Of a DNA stretch of 64,000 nt, positions 24,301 to 34,404 are shown piece by piece. The position numbers and the translations under genes are program-made. The stretch is from Collybia mongolica (lineage: Eukaryota > Basidiomycota > Agaricomycetes > Agaricales > Clitocybaceae), in NCBI GenBank assembly GCA_013420905.1, contig JAAXNY010000004.1, forward strand, positions 3,472,001 through 3,536,000, written 5' to 3'. The notes below the pieces were generated by a model. It made no database searches. It saw only the letters and a program-made list of their open reading frames with translations, and was not told where the DNA came from. Numbering within the stretch: the first letter of the stretch is position 1; each line of letters starts with the position of its first letter.

Positions 24301-27300
24301 GTTGGGTGTCCATTTAACACAATGATGCGTTGGAGGATGTGAACGACTGTCGAAGGAACCGAAACCTCGAAGACAATACAAGACCGTGAATCTTTGACTG
24401 TGGATCCCCCGCCAATATGGCTTGCCATCATGGCGTCGATAGATAATTCGGGCCCGAGCGGCTGCAAAAAGAAAAAAAATGTAAGAAACAACTTAAGCTA
24501 AGTGAATTGATATTCACATTCTTCTCCATATCTGATTCGAAATCAGAGACCGCAGGTAGGATGAGGGGTGTAATTCTTATTTCTATCCCCTTTTTAGCTT
24601 TATACCGAAATCGAGTGGTGTCTAAGCTGAGATCCACGGGTCTGGTGGGAGCGGGGGGAACATGAGTCCCAGATTCATCCGAAGCGTTGCTCGCATCACT
24701 ATGACACAACCCCAGCGGCATACGATCCTAAAGTCACAGGCCAAATTTTAGTAAACCAATTTCAAAAAATTTTCACTGCAAAGAGGACATACTCGGGTGA
24801 GGATGAAGGGAGACCCTTCCCAGAGGTTAGGTAACTCAAGGTGACGTGAAATGTATTGGCGTGTAACGTGCGAATAATACACGAACAAAGAGCTATCAGT
24901 ACCAGATGAACCTTGTATTTCCACGTTAGTATCTTGCTCTAATTGACATGGAGAACTCACGGGCTATGTCTGACCAGTCAGTATCTGAGCTTGCATCAGT
25001 CAAATCTTCGTCGTCAGACTCATCACCGCTGGTTATGTTTTGATCATCATCGTCGACAAGGCGAGAGACAGGCGTGGACGTTCGGGTCCTCCTACCAACG
25101 GCATAAATAGGGTGAACCCGAAACGTAAAGGGACCACTCACGCCAAACGAGCATCCCGGTCCGCCTCTGAAACGCCTTCCTCGCCGTCAGATTCAGATAG
25201 TTGGGCCAAGCTAGACATGCGCAACAACATCGGAGCTGGCTCATGAGCTGACGCAGATCGTGGCAGAACCATTGGCTTTGTATCGTTGGTCCGACTCGGT
25301 AGTGATGGATGAGGCAGATATAGTCCATGGGCGTGTACTAAATTTGTGGTCAGTGACGCAGCACGGGAGTGAATATTCCTACTTGCATGATGATATGTCT
25401 AGATCACAAAGTCGCAACGAGGAGAACATCCGTCGCGCTCGACCCGTTGGTAGATCTTGTTCCTCAATATATACGAGTTGGGAATGGGCCATCTCGCGGT
25501 ACCCAAGAGGTGACGCGTATATATCAAGGAAAACATCGGCAACTATTTCCGCAGCTTCTAGCCAGCGGTTGCTTTTTGGATTTAGGATGACTAAAACTTT
25601 AAGGCGGATCTCCGGAATTCTGAGACTAGTGATTTTGCGATAGTACAACCCACCAAGGTCGTTGCTATCGACCTTGATACCGCATGGGAGGGAGAGAACC
25701 AGAGCGGCGTTACCTGCTCGCCAAGTTACGTCGATAGCAGCCAGCGTGAGCTTGATAAAAGTCACTGCAGTTGAGATAGTTTTTCAAAAAAATTACACAG
25801 GACTGTTTCGAATGGCAACATACCATCTGGATCAACGGGAAGGAGGAATTCAGACGCAGGGGCGTTTGGGAAGTCTACATAATTGAGCCGGACAGCGTTT
25901 CCAGCAGCCGCAAACAACCTGGCCTCCGAGGCACATAAAAGGGCTTTAACACGACCGAGGTTAATTTCCCAAATACAAACATAGGTGGCTGTCCGTGGCT
26001 GGGGCCCAAACAATCGGTTGGCCGTTATGTCGACCCCTAAAGAACAATCAGATATATCCAACTGGGTGGAGGATAAGGCCGACCGTCTAGGAAAAATATT
26101 TCGTGCATATGTTGGATCGGGTGATTTGCATATGTCACGAGTTCTGGATAATCTGAAACAATCCCACTGGTAATTGTATCAATATTAAGTGACATTTCTG
26201 GAGTTTGATGAACATTTGTGCATATCTTACAATTCAAAAGCACCCACCCATGTAATAATCGTGTAGCCTGAATTGTAGTTGAAGTTCGGGGAATTTCGCG
26301 ACAATGCAAGCACCAATTCCGCCATCCAAAACCCCGCCAGACTCATAACCGGGAAGACCGACAGGCAGAATCACTGTTCCGCGTTCTAGGGCAAGTAGGA
26401 TTTCGACTTGGAGCATATTAGACTGGGATGAATCAGGTTAGAATTTCCAAGGAGTGAGGATAGACCTACTTTTCCTTCTCTGTACTTGGCTATAAGAGGG
26501 TCGCCAATGGGCAGGTCCCGTTTCCTTTTGTCCAAGTATTCGTATAATGTCGAGAAATGGGTGAAAGAGCCAAGATAATTGTCACGTAGAACCATGAAGT
26601 AGCGTATAGCCCATCCTATTTCTTTAAAGGCAATGTCTCGCGCCTAGTTTATCCAAATTACTCCAATTGAACGGAAGAGTCATCATTATATACTTACGGT
26701 GAAATCAAGTTTCAATTGTTCGACATAGTCATCCCGAACTTCGGCAAAATACTGGTATGATCCCTTGAGCCTAACGAGTCCCAACTTGGCAATGCTATTG
26801 CCGTCCGCAGGTGCGTGTAATGCATTCGTATTCCAACGTGGCAGGGAAAGGTTCATTGAGAGGTCTGGGGCCTCGATAGTGAATGGGACTGTCGTCCATT
26901 CAGGTCGATAAGTGTTCGAAGGAATTTCCGTTTTCATGGTAAAATGCGCCCCCCGAGTTACAAGTAGAGCTGAATGACAAAACATTTAGTGGGTAATCAA
27001 GTTATCCCAGTGGTGGCTTACCGTTTTCGTCGCGTATTAAAGGCTTGTCAATGATATTATGGTCATTCGCATACAAATTAAGCTCGAAATGATGGAGTTG
27101 GAGTTCAAAAGCATATATCATTGGTATGAAACGTTGGTAGTCAGCGAGGGGACCAGCCGTCCAATCTTTCCCAAGGTCAGTAAACATATTGATATGATCT
27201 CTGACCAGATAAAGGACGGGTTGTCGTAATGACGCCGCAACAGTCCATGTGCGTTCACAATTCCATTTTAGGGGGTTTGGTAGATCGCAATGTACCTGAC

Positions 27301-29399
27301 ATAATTTTTAAAGGTGCTGAGAGATAGAGTAGGATTAACTTACTCTACATGACTCGGCAGTCACTAAACGGATGTCGTTCAAGCTTGAGGTGACCACTAT
27401 CGTGTCTAAGTGGACTTCCAGGACGGGTCGATAACCCAAAGGACTTGTGATCATCGGTAACGTGTAGCTTATTGACGAGCGGTCCCCTACGTTGAGATGA
27501 ATCGCGGCAGGCTCGCGAATTCGCCGCCTCTGTTGAGTGTCACCTTGGCCGTCCCACTGCCAGTCCTGCCAGAAAATATTTCAACTCAAGATAGCTTAAC
27601 ATGATGCCAAAACCATACCTTAGATGATTCTCTGAAGGGGATTTGAAGTGTAGTGCTATCACGAAGTTCGACAAAAACATGCAATGCTGTCCATACCCTT
27701 TTATCGCCGGGATGCAAAAAGGCAGTCACCTCCCCATCTTGGTATGTAGGAGGAAAGAATGCCTTTTGGAGCTCGGCCCTTTTTATCCAAATAATAAGAT
27801 GAGAATCAGACCTTTCCGGGAAGAGCTAAGGTCACCTTTGCCTATCAGCCCAAGGCCCATATTTCAGAAAACCACCACTGATAATGAGATCAATCCCCCA
27901 TTCAGGAGAAGTATCTCCATTGCCAATGTCGACTGGTTCAACACCAACACGGTGTGTCTGTTCTGATTGTGGTGGGACTTCACCGACCACATCAGTGTAG
28001 TATGAAAGCTCTAAAAGGGGTGTCTCGAGTATCTTGCGCTGAATCGCATATTCAAGTTTCGAAAAATCGGCACCAATGGGGGTTATGTCGTCAGCAGTCT
28101 TATCCGACTTCTTATGTGGTTGTGGGGTGCCATCTTTGTATACCACGGCGCGATGAACACGGCGGTCCGATGCAAACTTGTCCGTGATTCCTGAGAGCCT
28201 GAGTTGATGCCATAGTCTGATGAAAGCTCGATACCCAAGGTATGAAGAAGCTCGTTCAAGCGTTGAATACCTACTGAGGTTCAGCATTCACCGAGGAGAA
28301 TTGAAAAGATGCGCACTGAGCGATACGACTTTGCACCAATTCCCCCATCGTCGTCATTGGATCAACATAGTCCGTGTTCCGAACAAACCGCACCAGTGCA
28401 TTCTGGAATTTCAAGGCGAGCACTTCCTTGTGAAGGTCAAACTTTGACCGTGACTGCCCAATGTGAATGAGGTTCCCTAACCTTAGAAACGGGCTCAACA
28501 TACCTTAACAATGCCAAAAGTCCCCTCCGTTCTCCTGAACTCCGCGACCAGCAAGTTTGGAGTTGAAGAATTGCCACATATGATAGCTCCTTTTATTACC
28601 TCAATGCCAAGAGGTAAAAGATCCTTTGGGTCGAGGTTTGGGAGCTGTCGTTTGATCCAAGCGATAGTAGCTCGAACACCATACGGCATTCGAAGAAAAC
28701 CTCTGGGCACAGAGGGGGGATAGAATGGAGAAGAGGATGCTGTAAGTATTGATGAATACTGCAAGTCCTTCAAAATACCAAAATAAGCACACCTGCACGG
28801 GAAGACTTCTGCCTTGATCCAGTCGCTCCAGAAGCTGGGCGGCTGAGGTTGTTCCCCTCCATTTGTGATATAATTTTATCATAAGCAGCCGTCCGATTGT
28901 ATAAAAACCATTCAAACCCTTGAAGGGATATTTGAATACGACAATGTAATGAACGCGGTGGTGGCCTCACTGTTATTGCTGCGTTAGATATGTCCTATAT
29001 AAATAAAAATGAGGCGACATACAGTCTTCCCCACCACGGGTCCCTATCGCTTCCTCCGATGTAGGTCTGCGAATCCAATATCTCCACTGAATCTGTCCTT
29101 TGACAACTTTGATAGTTTGGTTGCTCGAATGGTAATGAGCATCTTTGAGAAGTATTCTTCCTCCTATCAAGGAGAAATGGATAGATCCTGTTTGGTGCAA
29201 CTCCTCAGCAGAGCGCACTACAAGAAGATAGACTCAGCCCACCAATTTCCACCCATATACTCGACGCCTCGTCGTTCCAGTACAACACCCGAATTGCCCG
29301 ACCAATAAGAAACCCAATGAAACGGTTCCAGTGGAAGAAGTATAAGATAAGGGCAATCACAATGCATATGCACGAGATCAAGAGGAGACGATTAAACAT
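18397..29399 (-). CDS. CSF1: Csf1-like bridge-like lipid-transfer protein (BLTP1 family)
   Basis: Very large rod-shaped protein. In yeast, Csf1 sits at ER contact sites and moves phospholipids along a hydrophobic groove; homologues include animal Tweek/BLTP1. The N-terminus has a TM anchor (LLLISCICIVIALILYFFHW) followed by the conserved WNRFIGFLIGRAIRVLYW, GRILLKDAHYHSSNQTIKVV and IQWRYWIRRP blocks. The rest is long beta-rich repeating-groove sequence. Two exons are very long: 21807 to about 24460, and from about 21370 down to 18397. The junction near 21370-21430 joins FQFVPRF with RQSVASDF in frame, skipping a stretch that merely reads open. More than ten introns lie in the 5' half. An in-frame ATG at 29438 would add 13 residues. 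Yeast Csf1 is about 2,960 residues, similar in scale. Confidence 0.88.
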
Positions 29400-29690
29400 T
29401 CTGACTAGGCTTGCGCGGGTAATAAGGGAGGCACACACTCGAATGCACGAGGTTTCAGTTACACCCGCTAGTAGTGAATAGTCTGTGGCGACTAAATGTC
29501 CTTATAACAGGATATGTTGTAGGGCTTGGAGAGTGCAATAAAGAGTAGCTGCGCGCCGTCAACCCTTAACCATCCTCCAGTAAAGAGGTGAGTGGTTCGG
29601 TTACGGTCACCGCGACGGGGAAGAGTCAATATTCAGCCGCTGACTAATCCAGTCATTTCTGCTTCCGATTCACCACAACCTGTACAAAAA
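29400..29690. promoter_or_regulatory. Divergent promoter, CSF1 / twin-CX9C gene
   Basis: A 291-bp gap between two outward-facing start codons. An open frame from 29592 has no ATG upstream of 29691, so I treat it as 5' leader. Confidence 0.5.
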
Positions 29691-29959
29691 ATGAGTGCCT
29701 TAAAAACAGGAACATCTCAAACGACAACGCCATTGAAAAGGCTTGCACTCCACTCCACTTCTACCTGCTCTTCTCAAGCGTCCGTATACGGAAAATGCAT
29801 ACTGGCAACTTACACGGATGTGAGAAAAGATGTCTGTCAAGAAGAATTCGCGAAATTCGGAGAGTGTCTTCGCAAAGCGGTGAGCTTCACGTATATCATT
29901 GCATTATGCATGCTAAAATATCTAAAATGTTGACGACTCAGATGAAACGTAAATGGTGA
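29691..29959 (+). CDS. Twin-CX9C mitochondrial protein, NDUFAF8-like
   Basis: A 68-residue protein with exactly two CX9C motifs (CSSQASVYGKC and CQEEFAKFGEC), a CHCH fold that is imported and oxidised by the Mia40/Erv1 relay in the mitochondrial intermembrane space. The arrangement and the AxVYGKC ... VCxEEFxxFxEC pattern resemble NDUFAF8, a complex I assembly factor, but other small CHCH proteins are possible. One intron (from 29881 to 29941, GTGAGC donor) precedes a tiny last exon coding MKRKW. The start is the first ATG in frame. Confidence 0.8.
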
Positions 29960-30062
29960 TATCATCTCATGAATCAGTTGGGTTTGCAAGTCGGATACCA
30001 TTATAGAATTCTATCCAATGGTCAATAAATGAAGATACTATTAATAAAGTCAAGATGCTGCA

Positions 30063-30979
30063 TTATTCTTCCCTTGTATCCAACCCCCCGGGGACCCTAT
30101 TAGCGTTTGCTGTAGGGTTCCCTCGCCCTGGACCAGCTTCTCCTGCCCTCCCCATCCGCTCACCTGCACGCATCAACATCCTCATACCCGCAGGTAAAGG
30201 CCACGGTGTTGTATTTGGAAGAGGGAGTGTTTGATCTGAGTTGTTGGAACGAGGTGGGGGCGCAGGATTTCGCAAACGCGCCATGACTGGTGCGAGGCGG
30301 AGGTCGACAACATAGGGTGATGGTGTACTTGATGGATATGCTTTTGTATGTTGAGACATCGACGTTGAGAGCAGCGTGGATTGGTGTGACGAAGATGCTA
30401 GTGACGGCATGGGCGAGAAGATGGGCGAGCGTGGTATGGGAAGAAGCATGTCTTGGGTATCGGGATCCGTACTGGAGTCAAACAGTGATGCCTCGTATGC
30501 AATGGTCGTGAGGACCATCTGGAGAGATATAATGAGGAAGTCAAGTCCAAGGAGTTGGCTTTTTGAGGGGACATAGGCTATAATATTGGTAAACCACAGA
30601 TAGTTATAAGATGGTAGTTTCGACATACCCATGCCGACGAAGTCAAGTACAATAGCTCTTCCTTCCGCCGCCCCCTGCGTCGCATGGAACCACAGACTTG
30701 GCATGTTGAACAATATGATATTCGCGAAGAAGAACCGCAAGGACCGGGAGGCCGTCGCATCAAGGTCTCTGGGCTTTGAACACTGAAATTGGGAGGCGAG
30801 ACGACAGAGAAAGGACCATATTGAAGGCGATAGGATGAACGAGAGGGTGTGCAGTTGGTAGAGCAGGGCGTCGAGCTATATTCCGAAACCTATAAGTGTT
30901 GATCTAGCTTGGCTAGAAGGTTGAAACCACCTACAGAAAGGATGATGTGCTGTCGTTGGGCATGATGCTGCTTATGCAT
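30063..30979 (-). CDS. DUF1746 membrane protein, possibly DSC E3 ligase subunit (Dsc4-like)
   Basis: Spliced product begins MHKQHHAQRQHIILSLDALL, then has hydrophobic segments (LSFILSPSIWSFLCRL; RFFFANIILFNMPSLWFH; an ILDFVGMAYVPSKSQLLGL-type helix; DFLIISLQMVLTTIAYE) and a Pro/Ser-rich C-terminal tail of about 130 residues. This layout and the 'SLDxLxYQLxxLSFILxPS' opening match DUF1746. In fission yeast that domain occurs in a subunit of the Golgi DSC ubiquitin ligase that activates SREBP. Introns: one between exon 1 and LDALL, and 30578-30628 (G|GTATGT ... TTATAG|CC). I am fairly sure of the domain, less of the role. Confidence 0.65.
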
Positions 30980-31313
30980 GTCATAAAACAAATCGTCCTA
31001 TTGACGAGGTCTGTGAAACCAATGCGCGCCTCTGTTCCCAAGGTGATACCTGAGGCCTGAGGCTTAAGCTTGAGCAGCGAATTCGAAAACCGAATAATTA
31101 TTGATTCCATAACTTACTTCGTCCACATAGGTCTGCTTGTTACTGTGTGGCAATGTCTTCCGAGCCGCATGGATCATAGCACAGCTCTAAGTACTTGGTG
31201 ATGCAATAAATACAAGATGATATTGAAGTGTATGCTAGGATGTCCATGCATGAGGGAAAATAGAAGGAATATATGTGGCCAGTGTCCGAAAATCGAAACA
31301 AATTTGAAAGTAT
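30980..31313. other. Intergenic, upstream of DUF1746 gene
   Basis: A 334-bp gap between two minus-strand genes. It should hold the DUF1746 promoter and the 3' UTR of the four-TM gene. Nothing else was recognised. Confidence 0.4.
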
Positions 31314-32473
31314 TCACCCAGCCCTTGGAGGGTCTGACAAAGTGTATCTTGGTAGATCCTCTATCACTCTCGGCCTTGTCGAAGGAGGCCCATTTGGGGA
31401 CTCGATATCTCGTCTTCTCCTATTTATCTCTTCTTCGTTAATTTCTGCAGCAGGCTCAATTTCCAATTCCGCATCCATCCTCTTTATTCGAGCTTTCTCT
31501 TCCTCTGAGATATCTTCATAGGTCCACGAACCACCGCCATAGCCGGCCTCGATAGGCAGAGAAGGGCTATTGCCGTAAGTATACGATCGACCTGCACTGT
31601 GGCTTGGACCAGCAACCTCTTCGTATGGATCAAACTCTTCCATAGAATCATGTGGGTAGACTGGGTGAAGTCCCGGGCTTGGAAGGGCGGAATAGCGGAC
31701 TTCGCCTTTATTGTTTGGAACGAGTCTAAACGCCTCCTCACTGTCCAGGCGCGATTTCCGTGCGCTACGTTTTTCGTTTTTCACCTGGTTTACATACCGG
31801 GTTACAACAAGAGCCCCGTCTAAAGATCACCGTAAATGGGGAATATTCAACAAGTCGAAGACTTACATAGCTCGATTAGTAACACAAGGGCCGCGACGAC
31901 GAAATAGACACCTTGCGCAATTTTAAGCAACCCAGTACATTGCTCCTTGGCCGTTCCTTTGGTAACACCCTGACAAGCCGCGACCTGAGCATTTGCAGTA
32001 AAATGGGTGACCATGTACAGTAGAAAGCCCGCGACGGCAATGTTCAGAAGGAAATGAACATATATAAAGTAAGCATATGCTTGGACAAATGTTTGCTTTC
32101 GGACAATAGCACCTACGAGCCTGGTAACGAAGGCGATGAGTCGCATTGAGTTGTGAAAGTGGCCTTTGAAACCCAAGACCTACCCAAGTGTGGATGCCAC
32201 CAATAGAAATGTTTCTACCAATCCTGCAATTACAAAGCCTGCCCGTTCTCCACTGGTCATGTCCGGGGTGCCTGCCATAGACAATCAGAGGACGTGAACC
32301 TTTGGAGTTTCCACTTGACTGAACTCACTAGCAACCTCGTACCATAGAACAAGAGAAAGTACACCACCAAACAGAATGCCCAACAACGACATAATGATGA
32401 CCCCCATCCTCACCGGTAGGCAGCAACAAAATGTCTTCCCACCACAGAAAAGGTCTCGATAACTGAACGCCAT
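31314..32473 (-). CDS. Four-TM basidiomycete membrane protein, function unknown
   Basis: Starts MAFSYRDLFCGGKTFCCCLP, a Cys-rich juxtamembrane segment, then a TM helix (GVIIMSLLGILFGGVLSLVL). Spliced exons give ERAGFVIAGLVETFLLVAST, then a loop (VGAIVRKQTFVQAYAYFIYV) with the next TM region, an extracellular-type loop with two Cys (VAACQGVTKGTAKEQC), and a fourth TM (VYFVVAALVLLIEL). The C-terminal tail of about 150 residues is hydrophilic, rich in Arg, Glu, Pro and Ser, and likely cytosolic. I recognise this as a family widespread in mushroom genomes, with tetraspanin-like topology but no known function. The Cys cluster could be palmitoylated; that is inference. Confidence 0.72.
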
Positions 32474-33255
32474 CCTCTTGAGCTTCTCAATGTCAATGAG
32501 AATGGTCAAACTTGATTTCGGAGGAGGGACTCAAATAAGGATGAACTAGTCCAAACCTTGGTAGTTGACCGTCGCGCGGCGCAGGTGACTGGGATCTGTC
32601 ACTGCCTCCTGCATAAGTACCACACGGTTCTATGTGCCGAGGGCTGTACTGCCACAAATGGAAGACATAGCCCTGATTCCCACGCTACATTAAGCATTTT
32701 AAGTGTACATAAGTGTCACTGAGTTTTGTTATTTTGCCGCTCCATTGTACCACAACGTCGCCGTTGGCACATTCTATGCAATTAAAGCTGGGTGGATCAT
32801 CCAAAATCATCAACATATCAAATACATAGTCATCACATCACCCGCGCAAGATATAAATATTCAAGGCAGCGCTCGATCGACGGTGTTCCTCTACTGAGCC
32901 CGGTGGACACTGGCTCCATTGCAACATTCAACCATACGCGCACCTCTGATACTGTCCTGGCTTGGGATTCCGAATTCGTAGAACGAACCAAAATTCCTCT
33001 AAGTGCTTTGAGTCCAGACATTTACGATCTTTGACGCCAAACACCAAAGCTTTCTGGTCGTCAGCGAAATCTGGGCGATTAACTTATCTTTCTTTTGCCC
33101 AGCCCAGCACCTGAGCGCTGGCCCCAGCCCCCAAGCCAATCAGTTCGCCGACACGTGGCCAGCCAAGAATGTAAGGCTAAGCACTAGCCCTCACTCCTTA
33201 CAACGCTCAAGAGGAAGACGAACGCACATATCTCATCCCTCAAGGTCCAGCACAA
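32474..33255. other. Intergenic region, no gene supported
   Basis: A 782-bp gap. A plus-strand frame at 32792-33034 has no family features. The sequence should include the promoter of the four-TM gene. The first part of a normal DUF6533 gene would be expected here if the next locus were intact, but I do not see it. Confidence 0.4.
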
Positions 33256-33938
33256 ATGCGCTACTCAAGTACTCCGAGGATGTCCTTGGTGATCATCATG
33301 ATGGCACAAGGTACATCGTCTTCCCGAAATGCCCCTCAATTGCTGACAAACCTCCCCTTGCCTCCCCCCATAGTATATGCATTATACTATCGCAAAATTT
33401 GGATCAAGTGTTTTTTCGTAGTGCTGCTAATTTCGGAACTTGTGTTAACAATTTATGGCATGACGAAGACGCTTCCAGGTCCCAACTTTGAACCCTCACA
33501 TATTATTGAATATATTCCAGACTCCTTCCTGTATCATGCATTTGTTAAACTACCTTCGATACACATAGCTGACCTTTACTAATTCTATGTTATAGAATCG
33601 CAGCCCTTGCCGTCCAAATTGTGGTTCTTATGTTATCAGTCGCGAGGTACACCAGAGATGAAATGCGTCGAGCTCCTATCGTGAAACTCATGATACGAGA
33701 TGGAATCACAAGCTTCATACTACTGACGTGTGGGTCCGGCTCCATATCCTAACCAAACTATTCCTTACCAGAGCCAGTGTTTTCCATGATCATGGTCCAT
33801 TACATAGTTCATAATATTCCGCTCGCCGCCCATAATTGCGCGTGAGTTTTTGTCTAGCTAATCTTATTGGTGGAGTATTCAAATTTATAATATTCTAGGT
33901 GGTTAATCTCTGCTGCATCCTGTGTCGTGCGTTCCGGC
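33256..33938 (+). pseudogene. Truncated DUF6533-family membrane protein remnant
   Basis: The pieces align with the second half of the multi-TM DUF6533 proteins abundant in Agaricomycetes: VYALYYRKIWIKCFFVVLLI, then LTIYGMTKTLPGP, then IAALAVQIVVLMLSVARYTR, MVHYIVHNIPLAAHNC, and WLISAASCVV. The usual N-terminal third, with the DUF6533 signature, is missing upstream. The junction at about 33540-33595 cannot be made in frame with a GT or GC donor. The protein would stop soon after WLISAASCVVRSG, short of the normal Ser-rich tail. These three defects suggest a decayed gene. A short expressed protein from the ATG at 33256 cannot be ruled out. Confidence 0.6.
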
Positions 33939-34404
33939 TGATATAAGTCATACAGCTCTAAATGACTATCATTATTCCAGGGATGTCGATCAATCATTAA
34001 CAAGCAACGTTTGCGATACATCAAGATACGAACACGACGAACCCCGTTATTAAGATTGGGCGATATCTAACCCCTCTTATTCAGGCCGTGCATACTATTT
34101 ATAGCTCGATATGAATTCCACAAAGTCTAGCAGAGACGTATCTCAGCTAGATCTGCAGAAGATTTACTGGCAGATCTGTTAGATGTAGGTGCCGTTGACG
34201 TGCTGCTCTTATCCTAGAGCCAAGTGCCGCCGCCTCTACCTAGATACGTCGAAATTTGTTGGCGAACTTAACAATTAAGTACTGAGTGGGAGAGCTTGGC
34301 GTGGGATGTCCGGGGTCCTACAATTAAGCCGGTATAAACAAGCGTATTGTCGGTTTTGAGAATTATTCAAGTCGCATCTTGTGCGGCATCTTAATAAGTT
34401 TGAC
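33939..34404. promoter_or_regulatory. Intergenic region upstream of HDA1-type gene
   Basis: A 466-bp gap that should hold the deacetylase promoter. A short near-palindromic AGATCTGCAGAAG ... GGCAGATCTG pair lies around 34149-34178. No ORF of note. Confidence 0.4.

Noticed and set aside
32792..33034. 80-codon plus-strand frame
   Set aside because: No recognisable motif or splice context; insufficient to call a gene.
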